Notes: generated by a model from the letters alone, not told the origin. DNA of 64,000 bases from Photobacterium arenosum (GCF_014841115.1 NZ_JACYTP010000008.1:153930-217929), one strand, 5' to 3'. Positions 26,372 to 35,743 are shown, counted from the first letter of the stretch. Made by a program: numbers and translations.

Positions 26372-26403
26372 ATGACGATTAGTCAAAGTTGACTTATCGT
26401 CAT
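26372..26403. promoter_or_regulatory. Paired TetR operator-like motifs (copies 3 and 4) upstream of the TetR gene
   Basis: A 32-bp inverted repeat, ATGACGATTAGTCAA and TTGACTTATCGTCAT separated by AG, matching at 14 of 15 positions. Each arm contains its own TGACGATWWGTCA element (26373-26385 plus strand, 26390-26402 minus strand). It lies about 150 bp before the TetR start codon, a plausible autoregulatory site. The rest of the 26224-26489 gap holds no gene. Confidence 0.55.
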
Positions 26404-26489
26404 AATAGCTACTTATGCGCAGAGATCAATACCGGTGCTGAGAATTATTTGTTCTGTCCCGATAAACAGTGGTTGTGGCAGGTAATAAA

Positions 26490-26511
26490 AAACCGCCAGA
26501 GCTGGCGGTTT
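26490..26511 (-). terminator. Rho-independent terminator of yqhD-like gene
   Basis: AAACCGCCAG and CTGGCGGTTT pair around a short loop; the minus strand continues as TTTTTTAT. Confidence 0.85.
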
Positions 26512-26537
26512 AAGTGTGTTTGCCGAAATCAAAGCGA

Positions 26538-27689
26538 TTAAAGCGCAGTGCGGAGTATGGCTTCACTGTCGGCAAGACCGATTTTGCCGTGTTCGCCTAA
26601 TGCTGTCATGCCGTGCTTTTCCAGACCGCTGAGCAGCACGCGAATATCGCTTTCATCCAGTTCGACATCTTTTAAGCGGGTTGGCACCTGCATGGCTTTG
26701 AAGAAAGCTTCTGTTTTGGCAATGGCGGCATAGATACGCTCGTCATCGTTACCTTCAGCGATACCGAAAATACGTTCTGCATATTGCAGCAGTTTGGCTT
26801 CTTTTTCCTGACGTCGCTCTTTCATCACGGCGGGAAGCACGATACTCAGAGTGCGCGCATGATCAATGCCGTAGTTGCCAGTGAGTTCGTGACCTATCAT
26901 GTGCGTAGCCCAGTCTTGCGGGACACCGACACCAATGAGTCCGTTCAGTGCTTGCGTGGCTGACCACATAATATTGGCACGAACTGCCAGATCTTTAGGA
27001 TTAGTCAGCGCTTTCGGGCCTTCTTCAATCAGGGTTAACAGCAAACCTTCAGCGAACCGATCCTGCACTTTGGCATTCACCGGAAAAGTCAGATATTGCT
27101 CCATCACATGGATGTACGCGTCAACCACACCGTTACTGATCTGGCGAGGAGACAGGCTCAGAGTGGTTGCCGGATCCAAGACGGCGAAAGCAGGCTGGAT
27201 TTTAGATGACATGAAGCCAATCTTGTCGTTACCGCGTGACACCACAGAGGCTTTATTGCTTTCGGAGCCCGTTGCTGGCAGTGTCAGAATGCAGCCAATA
27301 GGCAGAGCATTATCCACTTTTAGCCCTTTAGCCCACATATCCCACGGGTCTGCGCCTTCATAGCAGGCTGCTGCCGCTACAAATTTGGTGCCGTCAGCGA
27401 CTGAACCCCCACCGACTGCCAGCAGGTAGTCGATGCCTTCAGTTTTGACTGTGTCGACCGCTTTCATCAGCGTGTCGTATTGCGGGTTTGGCTCAATGCC
27501 AGCGAACTCAGTCCATTGGTGTTCACTCAGCGCCTTAGCAACCTGATCGTAGACACCGTTAGCTTTGATAGAGCCACCGCCGTACAGCACCAGTACTTTG
27601 CTGCTTTTAGGAATTTCGTTGGTGATTGCAGCAATCTGACCTTCACCAAAATGAATGCGGGTAGGGTTGTGATAGCTAAATGGGTTCAT
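26538..27689 (-). CDS. yqhD: Iron-type alcohol/aldehyde dehydrogenase, YqhD-like
   Basis: A 383-residue group III metal-dependent dehydrogenase. The N-terminal nucleotide domain has the NADP loop VGGGSVADGTKF. The C-terminal domain has the metal ligands D190, H194 (DAYIHVMEQ), H263 (THMIGH) and H277 (GIDHARTL), each exactly four residues before the E. coli YqhD ligands. YqhD reduces short and medium-chain aldehydes with NADPH, protecting against reactive aldehydes. ATG 27689, the second of two adjacent ATGs, has the better distance to GGAGAG. It is divergent from a YqhC-like AraC regulator, as in E. coli, where YqhC activates yqhD. Confidence 0.9.
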   Translation of the reverse strand: MNPFSYHNPTRIHFGEGQIAAITNEIPKSSKVLVLYGGGSIKANGVYDQVAKALSEHQWTEFAGIEPNPQYDTLMKAVDTVKTEGIDYLLAVGGGSVADGTKFVAAAACYEGADPWDMWAKGLKVDNALPIGCILTLPATGSESNKASVVSRGNDKIGFMSSKIQPAFAVLDPATTLSLSPRQISNGVVDAYIHVMEQYLTFPVNAKVQDRFAEGLLLTLIEEGPKALTNPKDLAVRANIMWSATQALNGLIGVGVPQDWATHMIGHELTGNYGIDHARTLSIVLPAVMKERRQEKEAKLLQYAERIFGIAEGNDDERIYAAIAKTEAFFKAMQVPTRLKDVELDESDIRVLLSGLEKHGMTALGEHGKIGLADSEAILRTAL

Positions 27690-27859
27690 CATTGCTCTCC
27701 AGGTTTGCCTGTAAGATATAGTGTGCTGCAAAGTGTAGGTGACAACATGCCTCGCTGTAATACACGATTCTGCTTAATTCTTGCCTGATTCTGCTTTACA
27801 CTTTTATTCGTACGGTTATTCATCAACACTAAGCCATCTTGAACAATTGAGTTCCGATT

Positions 27860-28741
27860 ATGAATACTACCCTGGAACTGGCCACTTCCTTATGCTGCCA
27901 ACTGGGATTGGAGAGCGGCCAAGGTAAGGTAAATACGGCACTAAAAGGTGTCAGCCTGTTTAAAATTACCCAATATCATCATGTTACTCCGCAGATGTAT
28001 CAGAAAGGCGTGGTTGTTATTTTTCAGGGCAACAAAATTGGCCACCTGAATGATTATCGATTTGAGTACGACACTGAACATTGCCTGATTGTGTCAGCAC
28101 CGTACCCTATTGCCTGTGAAACCTTTGCGTCGGAAGAGGCGCCGCTGATCGGTATTGATATCGGATTCGACCACAGCGTTATTCGTCAGCTGGTCGATGA
28201 TATGGAAGCGGATCTGGGAGCCGATTATTTCGCCTCTCAGCAGCAGCACAAAGGCGTGGCCGCCTCGCCTGTCACACCTGAGATTAATGATTGTATGCAG
28301 CGATTATTATCGGTTCTGCATACCCCTATTGATGCAAAATTACTGGGGCCGCAGATACTCAGAGAGTTTTTTTACCGCCTGCTGCAAAGTCATCAGCGAT
28401 CCCTGCTTGCCCAGTATGTGAAGCAAGACAGTGCGTTGGCCCGCGTGTCAGGTGTGATAGAGCATGTCCAGCTGCACTATGCGGATAAGCTGGCGGTGGA
28501 TGATCTGGCTGACATGGCAGGCATGAGCACTTCTGCCTTTCACCGTGCTTTTAAGCAAGTCGTCACGGATCCGCCGTTGCAATACATTAAAAAAATCCGG
28601 CTCAATAACGCCAAGCAACTCATGGTACAGGATGGCGTATCAGCCAGCGTAGCAGCAAGCAAAGTGGGATATGAAAGCGCCGCACAGTTCAGCCGGGAGT
28701 TTAAACGCTATTTTGGACTGCCGCCCAGTAAGGCGGGGTAA
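27860..28741 (+). CDS. yqhC: AraC family regulator, YqhC-like
   Basis: A 293-residue regulator with an N-terminal AraC_N-type sensor domain (GVSLFKITQYHHVTPQMYQ, then GVVVIFQGNKIG) and a C-terminal double helix-turn-helix (VDDLADMAGMSTSAFHRAFK, and VAASKVGYESAAQFSREFKR). ATG 27860 has only a weak ribosome site. Divergence from the YqhD-like dehydrogenase, with 170 bp between starts, supports the YqhC assignment. In E. coli this protein responds to aldehydes such as glyoxal and activates the reductase. Confidence 0.87.
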   Translation: MNTTLELATSLCCQLGLESGQGKVNTALKGVSLFKITQYHHVTPQMYQKGVVVIFQGNKIGHLNDYRFEYDTEHCLIVSAPYPIACETFASEEAPLIGIDIGFDHSVIRQLVDDMEADLGADYFASQQQHKGVAASPVTPEINDCMQRLLSVLHTPIDAKLLGPQILREFFYRLLQSHQRSLLAQYVKQDSALARVSGVIEHVQLHYADKLAVDDLADMAGMSTSAFHRAFKQVVTDPPLQYIKKIRLNNAKQLMVQDGVSASVAASKVGYESAAQFSREFKRYFGLPPSKAG

Positions 28742-28752
28742 GTGGTGTGCGC

Positions 28753-29661
28753 TTACTGACCTGCCTGTTGGACAGCTTGCCGGGTAAATCCCTGCGAGTT
28801 GTTTAGCAGCACACGCGCTTCTTCAGCCGTTGAACCGGTCAAAATCATCACAATGGCGGTTTTGCAGTGGCCGCCACAGGCTGTCAGTGCAGATTCGGCT
28901 TGTTCGCGTGTTGCACCGGTTGCCGCGGTGACAATGTTTTTCTGGCGCTCGACCAGCTTTGCATTGGTTGCTTCAACGTCTACCATCAGGTTCCCGTACA
29001 CTTTGCCGGTACGTATCATGGCACCTGTTGTCAGCATATTGAGGATCATTTTTTGCGCAGTACCGGCTTTCATGCGGGAAGAGCCGGTCACCACTTCGGG
29101 TCCGACTATGGGCGTCATGGCAATATCTGCTAATTGAGTCATGGCGCTGTTGGGGTTGCAGCTGATGCTGGCGACGGTCGCACCGATCGATTTGGCGTAT
29201 GTCATGGCACCGATTACATAAGGGGTACGGCCACTGGCAGCAATGCCGACTAACACATCTTTGTCAGAAAAGTTCAGGGCTTTCAGGTCTTCTGCACCCA
29301 GATCGGTGTTGTCTTCAGCATTTTCTACGGCACGGAAAATCGCTTCCCGCCCACCTGCAATCAAGCCGATAACCTGAGACGGGTCACTGCCATAAGTGGG
29401 CGGGCATTCACTGGCATCCAGAATGCCTAAGCGGCCTGATGTCCCTGCGCCTGAGTAAATTAAGCGGCCACCTTGCTGAAAAGCAATCGCGATAGCATCA
29501 ACAGCTTGAGCCACTTGCGGCAAGGTGCGTTCAACAGCCAGCGCCACTTGCTTATCTTCGTCATTGATGACCTTGAGCATGTCGACGGTCGACAGGGTAT
29601 CTATCGTCTGGCTGGCAGGGTTGCGGCTTTCAGTGATCAGCGTGTTTAAATCAATTTTCAT
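28753..29661 (-). CDS. murQ: N-acetylmuramic acid 6-phosphate etherase
   Basis: A 302-residue SIS-domain enzyme that cleaves the lactyl ether of MurNAc-6-phosphate to give GlcNAc-6-phosphate in cell-wall recycling. Diagnostic segments are [28 protein letters not shown] (substrate loop and acid/base Glu), [26 protein letters not shown] and the C-terminal helical segment with [12 protein letters not shown]. Length fits MurQ (about 298). No murP-type PTS gene is beside it; the substrate may come from AnmK in the cytoplasm. It converges on the yqhC-like gene with an 11-bp gap, with no terminator seen between them. Confidence 0.95.
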   Translation of the reverse strand: MKIDLNTLITESRNPASQTIDTLSTVDMLKVINDEDKQVALAVERTLPQVAQAVDAIAIAFQQGGRLIYSGAGTSGRLGILDASECPPTYGSDPSQVIGLIAGGREAIFRAVENAEDNTDLGAEDLKALNFSDKDVLVGIAASGRTPYVIGAMTYAKSIGATVASISCNPNSAMTQLADIAMTPIVGPEVVTGSSRMKAGTAQKMILNMLTTGAMIRTGKVYGNLMVDVEATNAKLVERQKNIVTAATGATREQAESALTACGGHCKTAIVMILTGSTAEEARVLLNNSQGFTRQAVQQAGQ

Positions 29662-29900
29662 CAGGGATGACCTTAGGGTTCGTTATCTGATGAGAATTGT
29701 AGGGAATAACATATGGCGTAGCAAACGGGCGCCATCTTAGCGGTCTCTTCTTGCCTGTCCTGATTCAAAAACGCGATAAACAGGCAAATCATCGAATTCA
29801 GACGATGTCGCAGCTGATCAACGGCCTGACTGTCTGAATCAGCGTGCTACACTCATACCGACACTGACTTCGTGGAATTGGGTTCGTCGCGGAGGCAAGT

Positions 29901-30269
29901 ATGGTCAGTTTATTGTGGAAATGCTCTGTTGCTCTTTTTCTTCTTGCTATGCTGTGGGCTGGCTACAGCTTGCCTGTTCAGGCCGACATTGTTGATGCCC
30001 GCTGCGATATATACCCCAGAGGTGCAGATAAACCCTCAGGCCGTTACTTATGCGTGCTGTCTCAGCATCATGGCTATATCACCATAGACAGAGCAGATGG
30101 CGTCTATTACGATTTTTATCCGATGCGGGGGGAGCCGGGGCAATACCGCGATGATCGTAATCAGCCTGTTTACAGAAGAAACGGATTGGGCGCAAAAGGG
30201 ATGATTTTTGAAATGAGCGACAAGTCCATTTATGTCCTTTGGGATACCTCCGTGTTAGCTGAACCCTAA
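29901..30269 (+). CDS. Small exported protein of unknown function
   Basis: A 122-residue protein with a strong signal peptide (hydrophobic 6-26, cleavage after VQA). The mature part of about 94 residues has two cysteines (DARCDIYPRG and YLCVLSQ) that could form a disulfide in the periplasm, and a beta-rich pattern (GYITIDRADGVYYDFYP). GCGGAGGCAAGT precedes the ATG. It is not recognised as a named family and stands alone. Confidence 0.75.
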   Translation: MVSLLWKCSVALFLLAMLWAGYSLPVQADIVDARCDIYPRGADKPSGRYLCVLSQHHGYITIDRADGVYYDFYPMRGEPGQYRDDRNQPVYRRNGLGAKGMIFEMSDKSIYVLWDTSVLAEP

Positions 30270-30357
30270 TTTTAAGATCTCATTTTTAGGGATTATGGGT
30301 TGATTTTTTACGTCACGCTAACCACTATCAGCCCACCTGAACTAAGAGACGAAATGC

Positions 30358-31014
30358 ATGCCAACGCATACCCACTTAACCATTGATATCGTATCTGATG
30401 TCGTCTGTCCCTGGTGCTACATTGGTTACAAACGGCTGGAGCAGGCCATGGCGGCCTATAAAGATCAGGTGCAGTTTACTGTGCGCTGGCATCCTTTCGA
30501 ACTGAATCCGGCCATGCAGGCAGATGGCCAGTTGCTGAGTGAGCATCTGGCCGAGAAGTATCAGATCACACCCGAACAAAGTGAGCAGAACCGAGCCAGG
30601 ATCATTGCTTTAGGTGAAGAATCCGGTATTCGGTTCCATTTCACCCCACTCTCCCGTATCTACAATACGTTCAAAGCCCATCAGCTGTTGCACTGGGCCG
30701 CGAGCTACGGCCGTCAGACAGAGCTGAAACTGGCGCTTTTTGAGGCTTATTTCACAGAGCAGGATGATCCGAGTGCTTTGCCTGTGCTGTTGGATGCTGC
30801 TGACGCCGCAGGCCTGGATCGTAATGAAGCCGAGCTGGTGCTGAAACAGGGCAACTTTGCCGAAGCCGTGAGAGCTGAAGAGCAAACCTGGACCGGGCAG
30901 GGGATCACAGCTGTGCCTGCGTTTGTCTTTCATGAAAAATATCTGCTTTCTGGTGCACAGGATACAGAGACATTGAAGCAGGTTATCGACACGCTTTTAG
31001 CTGAGGTGGCCTAA
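30358..31014 (+). CDS. DsbA family oxidoreductase, FrnE-like
   Basis: A 218-residue thioredoxin-fold protein with no signal peptide, so cytoplasmic. The redox motif C17-P-W-C20 (DVVCPWCYIG) and the cis-proline loop GITAVPAFVF frame an inserted helical domain, as in FrnE and 2-hydroxychromene isomerase-type DsbA relatives. FrnE acts as a disulfide isomerase in Deinococcus; relatives occur in polyketide clusters. It stands alone here; the function in this organism is probably thiol repair. ATG 30358 follows AAGAGACGAAATGC; an ATG just before, at 30355, is also possible. Confidence 0.88.
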   Translation: MPTHTHLTIDIVSDVVCPWCYIGYKRLEQAMAAYKDQVQFTVRWHPFELNPAMQADGQLLSEHLAEKYQITPEQSEQNRARIIALGEESGIRFHFTPLSRIYNTFKAHQLLHWAASYGRQTELKLALFEAYFTEQDDPSALPVLLDAADAAGLDRNEAELVLKQGNFAEAVRAEEQTWTGQGITAVPAFVFHEKYLLSGAQDTETLKQVIDTLLAEVA

Positions 31015-31139
31015 AAATTAGTCCGGCAATGTTACCGACCCGCATAATCCATGATCAATTGGTCAATGTTGCATGCGGGTCTGAACGCTGTTGGGCCGTA
31101 GGTGAGTTCTGATCACTGTGCAATCTGAAAGGAGAACGG

Positions 31140-31235
31140 ATGAAAGGGTTTTGGCTAAAACTGATTCTGACAGTCGTCATATTCGCGGCCTTGTTTGGCT
31201 ACGTTTTTTATACTGTGCAAAGTGGTGTGCAATAA
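31140..31235 (+). CDS. 31-residue single-span membrane protein
   Basis: ATG at 31140 follows AAAGGAGAACGG, one of the best ribosome sites in the window. The product begins MKGFWLKLILTVVIFAALFG and ends VFYTVQSGVQ, a basic N-terminus and one hydrophobic helix. Such small membrane proteins often modulate larger partners. It lies 126 bp after the FrnE-like gene and 70 bp before a phosphoesterase gene, and has no recognisable family. Confidence 0.65.
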   Translation: MKGFWLKLILTVVIFAALFGYVFYTVQSGVQ

Positions 31236-31304
31236 GGACATTGTTGATTAGGAAAAAGTCAGCGGTGAGCATAGAATCATTTGGATTATCACAAGGAGTG
31301 TGAG

Positions 31305-32048
31305 TTGGAAAAATATGCGGTGTTGTCGGACATTCACAGTAATGTCTTTGCGCTGGAAGCTGTGGTCGCGGATGCGGCCAGTAAGGGAGTGACCCGGCTG
31401 GTGAATCTGGGTGACATTTTATACGGCCCGATAGCCCCTCGTGCTACCTTCGATTTTTTGCAACAGCAAGAGATGCTGACCATTTCAGGTAATCAGGATC
31501 GACAAATTTACCAGTCGACGGCTGCAGAAGTGGCTGCCAATCCCACGCTGCAATTTATCCTCAACGACTTAGGCCAGGCCCCGTTGGACTGGATGCAGCA
31601 ACTGCCATTCGATGCCCGGATATCCGATGAAATCTATGCCTGTCATGGCACGCCGGACGATGATCTGGTGTATCTGCTGGAAGAGATCAGTTCGGGTCAT
31701 CCGCAGGTCAAAGCAGATGCCGAGATAGCCGCGCATCTCAAACACATCCATTCTCCTATTATTCTTTGTGGTCATACCCATATTCCCCGTTGTGTCCGGA
31801 TCTCGACGGGACAGACGGTGATTAATCCCGGCAGCGTGGGCCTTCAGGCTTACGCCGATGAATTGCCGTCGCCTCATTCGATGCAAAATCACACACCGCA
31901 AGCGTCGTATGCTGTGTTAACGCGGCAAGACCACCACTGGGAAACGGCCTTTCATCGCGTTGATTATGATGTAAAAGCGGCTGTGCAGGCAGCAACGGCC
32001 AATGGTCGCGAAGACTGGGCACAGTACCTGATGACAGGCAGATGTTAA
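31305..32048 (+). CDS. Metallophosphoesterase (YfcE-like)
   Basis: A 247-residue calcineurin-type phosphoesterase with all metal motifs: SDIHSN (D-x-H), NLGDILYG (GD), SGNQDR (GN), and the C-terminal GHTHIPR with the NPGSVG block. Relatives hydrolyse phosphodiesters or act as diadenosine tetraphosphatase-type enzymes. The start appears to be TTG 31305: AAGGAG lies 6 bp upstream and the protein then begins at the first beta strand (EKYAVLSDIH). An earlier TTG at 31281 would place AAGGAG inside the coding region. It stands alone. Confidence 0.88.
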   Translation: MEKYAVLSDIHSNVFALEAVVADAASKGVTRLVNLGDILYGPIAPRATFDFLQQQEMLTISGNQDRQIYQSTAAEVAANPTLQFILNDLGQAPLDWMQQLPFDARISDEIYACHGTPDDDLVYLLEEISSGHPQVKADAEIAAHLKHIHSPIILCGHTHIPRCVRISTGQTVINPGSVGLQAYADELPSPHSMQNHTPQASYAVLTRQDHHWETAFHRVDYDVKAAVQAATANGREDWAQYLMTGRC

Positions 32049-32148
32049 CTCAGTGAGAGTCAGCTCATAACGCTGCTTCTTCATCTACACTTGGTTGATA
32101 CAGTATGCCGTTTTTCTTTGTGTTCCTGTCCAGTTTCCCGGAGGTTCT

Positions 32149-32631
32149 ATGGCATCGTTTCAGCAGGCGAAAATCTCTCCTCACTTGTGGTTTGATAAAG
32201 AAGCGGTTGAAGCCGCCGAGTTTTATACTCAGCTCTTTGATCATTCCAGAATTGTTAATGTCACCAAGATTGATGATACCCCTTCAGGCAGTGTTGATGT
32301 GGTGAACTTTGAATTGTTCGGACAGCCATTCACAGCGATCAGTGCCGGGCCTTTTTTCACGTTTAATGAGTCGGTCTCTTTTGTTATTCATTGTGACGAT
32401 CAGGCAGAAATCGATCGTTACTGGACGGCTTTATCTCAGGATGGTGGTGAGGAAGGGCAGTGTGGCTGGCTTAAGGATAAATTCGGTTTGTCATGGCAGA
32501 TTGTGCCGAGATCGATGGATGTGATGATGCGAAGCCATGATCCCGATAAGCTGGCTCGGCTAACGCAGTGCTTCCTGACCATGACAAAACTGGAGATAGT
32601 CGCGCTGGAACGAGCGTTCAATGGTAAGTAG
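32149..32631 (+). CDS. VOC/PhnB-like family protein
   Basis: A 160-residue protein of the vicinal-oxygen-chelate superfamily, PhnB/3-demethylubiquinone-like group: ISPHLWFDKEAVEAAEFYTQ at the start, VVNFELFGQPFTAISAGP and KDKFGLSWQIVP later. ATG 32149 follows CCCGGAGGTTCT; the frame back to 32095 has no ribosome site. Members of this group often lack the metal ligands of glyoxalases and have no assigned reaction. Confidence 0.85.
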   Translation: MASFQQAKISPHLWFDKEAVEAAEFYTQLFDHSRIVNVTKIDDTPSGSVDVVNFELFGQPFTAISAGPFFTFNESVSFVIHCDDQAEIDRYWTALSQDGGEEGQCGWLKDKFGLSWQIVPRSMDVMMRSHDPDKLARLTQCFLTMTKLEIVALERAFNGK

Positions 32632-32665
32632 AAGGTCGGGTCAAAAAGAGTGAATCACAAAAAAA

Positions 32666-32698
32666 GCGACAGGCGGGCAGGAGCTCCCGTTCTGTCGC
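32666..32698 (-). terminator. Rho-independent terminator of the DMT transporter gene
   Basis: GCGACAG and CTGTCGC pair with an inner CGGG/CCCG stem; on the minus strand the hairpin is followed by TTTTTTTG. Confidence 0.85.
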
Positions 32699-32716
32699 GC
32701 AAGGGATAGTTAATCG

Positions 32717-33631
32717 TCAGGCTTTGGTTTCTTCTGCAGCATCTGTAGCGACAGCCGCTTCTATGGGTTTGAGAGCCGCGGCTTTTTTTGCTCGCTTTTC
32801 TTTTTGTGCCAGCCAGATCAGGGGGGCGATGATCATCATAGTGCCAAGAATCATTGGCAAGTCAGGTACTTCGTCGAACCACAGCATGCCGATGATCACA
32901 GCGCCAATCAGTCCGCTGTATTCGGCGCTCGCAATCTTGTTCGATTCCGCCGAGCGGTAAGCCAGTACACAGGTGCCGGCATAAATCATAATGAACGTGC
33001 TGGAGCCGGCCGCTGTCAGCAACGGCGACCAGTCCCAGGGCTGTCCTTCCCAAATAGCCAGGCCCAGCGCTGCCGGCATACCTGCCAGGTTGGTCAGCAT
33101 CAGGGTTTGCGCAACAGTCTGGTGTTTTGGCAGCTTACGTACCAACAGGTTGTTCCAGGCCAGCGTAAACGCAACAATCAGAGCCGCAATGGCTGCCCAG
33201 TTGATTTCAGTCGGGCGGATAATCACCAGCACACCAATGAAACCAATTACCGCCACGCCGACAGAATATTTGGTAAGCTTTTCCTGAAACAGCATCATGG
33301 CCATAGGCAGCATGATCAGCGGGGCGGCATAGAAGATGGCATTCGCAGTGGCCAGTGGCAGGCTGGTAATTGAGATGATCATAAATACCATACCCAGCAA
33401 CCAAATGTGTCCGCGCAGAGCATGCCACTTAAATCCGGCAAAAAAATCGGCTTTTTTGGTGCCAATACAGAAGGGTGCCAGAATAGCGACGGCGGTTAAC
33501 TGGCGGAAAAAAACAAACTGGAAAATAGCCGTTTCATCACCCAATGATTTAATCATGGCATCGGAGCACACAGCAATTAAGTTGCCAACAATCAGCAATA
33601 TCATGGCTAAACCGACAGACATTTGAGGCAT
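32717..33631 (-). CDS. DMT family (EamA) transporter
   Basis: A 304-residue protein with ten predicted helices arranged as two EamA repeats, with the characteristic ends of each repeat (LGMVFMIISITSLPLATANA and YRSAESNKIASAEYSGLIGA). ATG 33631 is chosen because AAGGAG lies just upstream; upstream codons run into the promoter. The C-terminus is a lysine/alanine-rich cytoplasmic tail. The substrate is unknown; the family exports amino acids and other metabolites. It is divergent from a GcvA-like LysR regulator that probably controls it. Confidence 0.87.
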   Translation of the reverse strand: MPQMSVGLAMILLIVGNLIAVCSDAMIKSLGDETAIFQFVFFRQLTAVAILAPFCIGTKKADFFAGFKWHALRGHIWLLGMVFMIISITSLPLATANAIFYAAPLIMLPMAMMLFQEKLTKYSVGVAVIGFIGVLVIIRPTEINWAAIAALIVAFTLAWNNLLVRKLPKHQTVAQTLMLTNLAGMPAALGLAIWEGQPWDWSPLLTAAGSSTFIMIYAGTCVLAYRSAESNKIASAEYSGLIGAVIIGMLWFDEVPDLPMILGTMMIIAPLIWLAQKEKRAKKAAALKPIEAAVATDAAEETKA

Positions 33632-33758
33632 GGGCTGCTCCTTCTTTTTTGGGGTTAATGAAATGTCAACGAGACAACAAACTGTGATCCAAAGCATAAA
33701 CCAGCGGTAGTGATGAAGTATAATGATATAAATTTTTTTGGTATGAGTTTTTTAGATA

Positions 33759-34679
33759 ATGAAGCTGCCACCACTTCGTGCTGTTCATTACTTTGAGGCT
33801 GTCGCCCGCCTGAACAGTTTTTCCCGTGCGGCGGAATTTCTGAGTGTGACGCAAAGTGCCGTCAGCCACCAGGTGCGTCTTTTAGAAGATTATTTGGGTG
33901 AAGAACTGTTCCAGCGTCAGGGACGTCAGTTGTCTCTGACACCCGTTGGTGAAAAGTATTACGAGCAGATCAGCCATGCTCTGGCTGATATTTCTGAAGC
34001 CAGCCAGCAGATCCGGGAAGGCGAAGGTGGCAAGATTCGCCTGGCACTTTACAGCTCACTGGCAGTGAAATGGCTGATCCCACGGCTTGAAAATCTGCGT
34101 CAGCTGCACCCTGAAATAGAGCTCACGTTAAACATGGTGAGTAACGACCCGAATTTCAGTGACGAACTGGCAGATTGCTTTATTACTGTTTCGCCACCCA
34201 AGCGTAGTAATTTCATTTCAGAGCTGCTGTATCATGAGCAGCTCTATCCGGTGTGCAGCCATAAGCTTTGGCTGCAAATGCGGGACAAACCGTTGCCGGA
34301 CGCCCTGTGGGAGCATCCGTTGCTGACCACTCGTTCTATTTTTAAAGATGCCAAACACGGCGAAGACTGGCACCGCTGGTGTATGCTGGGCGGTTTTGAG
34401 CTGCCTGAACAGGCGAGATTTCAGTTGTTCAGCCATATGTTGCTGGCGGCAGAAGCGGCCCGCTATGATCAGGGCATCACTTTTCTCAATGACTACCTGA
34501 TGAATGACATCGACAGGCAGCAGCATTTCGTGCGGATTCCTATGCATGAGTTGCCGACCGGTGACAGTTTTTATTTTGTGTATAAAAAATCACGCGCTAA
34601 GCAAACCGCCATTATCACTCTGGGTCGCTGGCTTAAACAGCAGTGTGATGAGCTGGACAGACGTGGAAGCCAAAGCTGA
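33759..34679 (+). CDS. LysR family regulator, GcvA-like
   Basis: A 306-residue LysR regulator. The N-terminal helix-turn-helix (LPPLRAVHYFEAVARLNSFS, then RAAEFLSVTQSAVSHQVRLL) is of the GcvA/AmpR group, and the effector domain starts at about residue 90 (KIRLALYSSLAVKWLIPRL). It is divergent from the DMT transporter gene, with 127 bp between starts, the usual layout for regulator and target. The inducer is unknown. Confidence 0.9.
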   Translation: MKLPPLRAVHYFEAVARLNSFSRAAEFLSVTQSAVSHQVRLLEDYLGEELFQRQGRQLSLTPVGEKYYEQISHALADISEASQQIREGEGGKIRLALYSSLAVKWLIPRLENLRQLHPEIELTLNMVSNDPNFSDELADCFITVSPPKRSNFISELLYHEQLYPVCSHKLWLQMRDKPLPDALWEHPLLTTRSIFKDAKHGEDWHRWCMLGGFELPEQARFQLFSHMLLAAEAARYDQGITFLNDYLMNDIDRQQHFVRIPMHELPTGDSFYFVYKKSRAKQTAIITLGRWLKQQCDELDRRGSQS

Positions 34680-34785
34680 GGCCAGATTCAGCGTCAGGGC
34701 GTTACAGTGAGTGGCTGTCATTGTCAAACCAGCGCTGAAAAACAATAGCGTCTATTGTCGGTTAGCATCGGGTATCAAACCGTTA

Positions 34786-34818
34786 TTAACTCCCTCTCCA
34801 TCACGAAGAGGGAGTTAA
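34786..34818. terminator. Bidirectional hairpin between two LysR genes
   Basis: TTAACTCCCTCT and AGAGGGAGTTAA form a perfect 12-bp stem with a 9-base loop, between the convergent LysR genes. There is no long T-tract on either side. Confidence 0.65.
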
Positions 34819-34822
34819 CAGA

Positions 34823-35743
34823 TCACTTGTGAAAGCAGACGCCGCCATGAGTGGCATCGTAAAGCTGCTGCCGGATTAATTCGGCGATTTCGACGATCAG
34901 TTCGACCATGCCCGGCTGCCTGACCTTTTTTTTGCTGCACATGATGTAGAGAGACTCACTAAGCCGCAGTGCGTATTGCGGTAACACCGGCACTAACTGG
35001 CTGTTGGGCGAATACAGATAGGTGGGTAACACGGCAATGCCCATACCTCTTTCGGCGGCATGCTGTTTGGTCAGGTTGTTATCAAAATACTGGCTGCGCT
35101 CAGGCAGGGAAAATTTACTTTGCTGAGCATAGATGTTCGGCCAGTCTAATTTCCCCTTAGCCTGAATCAGCAAGCGGTGCTCACAGAGATCTGAGAAAGA
35201 GGCAGGCGTACCGTAACGTTCCAGGTATGCATGGCTGGCCACAATCACTTTATCGATATCAGCCACCCTCTGGTAATAAAAGGCCGGTTCGGGCGGAGAG
35301 AAATTCAGGGCGATATCCAAATCGTCGTCAAAGAACGCTTTTTCAAGACTGGTCTCTATCAGGTTGATAACCAGCTGCGGGTAAGTTTCCATGAGCTGTT
35401 CGATCACAGGCAGCACCACCTGATTGCCCAGTGCGACGGAACAGGCCAGGTTAATGGAACCTGCCATAGTCTCTGTCTGGCTGAGTGACATCATGCAGTG
35501 ACGCAACCCGTTCAGGCTGGTCTGGCACTCTGCCAGCAGCTTCATGCCTTCACGGCTTAACTTAAAGTGATGTTTGTTCTCTCGAATAAACAGCTCACAT
35601 CCGAGCTGCGACTCAAGCTTCTTAACTTGGGCGCTGATGGTGGACTGCGAAATGTTCATCTTATTGGCCGCACGGGAAAAACTGTTGTATTCCGCTACTG
35701 CCTGAAAGTAGTGCAACAAGGCAAATGACTTATCCATGTTCAT
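34823..35743 (-). CDS. LysR family regulator
   Basis: A 306-residue LysR regulator with the N-terminal helix-turn-helix (FSRAANKMNISQSTISAQVK, then KLESQLG) and an effector domain from about residue 93 (GSINLACSVALGNQVVLPVI). Start 35743 gives MNMDKSF; a second ATG two codons later is equally possible. It is divergent from an MFS gene, with 96 bp between starts, and is probably its regulator. Confidence 0.88.
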   Translation of the reverse strand: MNMDKSFALLHYFQAVAEYNSFSRAANKMNISQSTISAQVKKLESQLGCELFIRENKHHFKLSREGMKLLAECQTSLNGLRHCMMSLSQTETMAGSINLACSVALGNQVVLPVIEQLMETYPQLVINLIETSLEKAFFDDDLDIALNFSPPEPAFYYQRVADIDKVIVASHAYLERYGTPASFSDLCEHRLLIQAKGKLDWPNIYAQQSKFSLPERSQYFDNNLTKQHAAERGMGIAVLPTYLYSPNSQLVPVLPQYALRLSESLYIMCSKKKVRQPGMVELIVEIAELIRQQLYDATHGGVCFHK

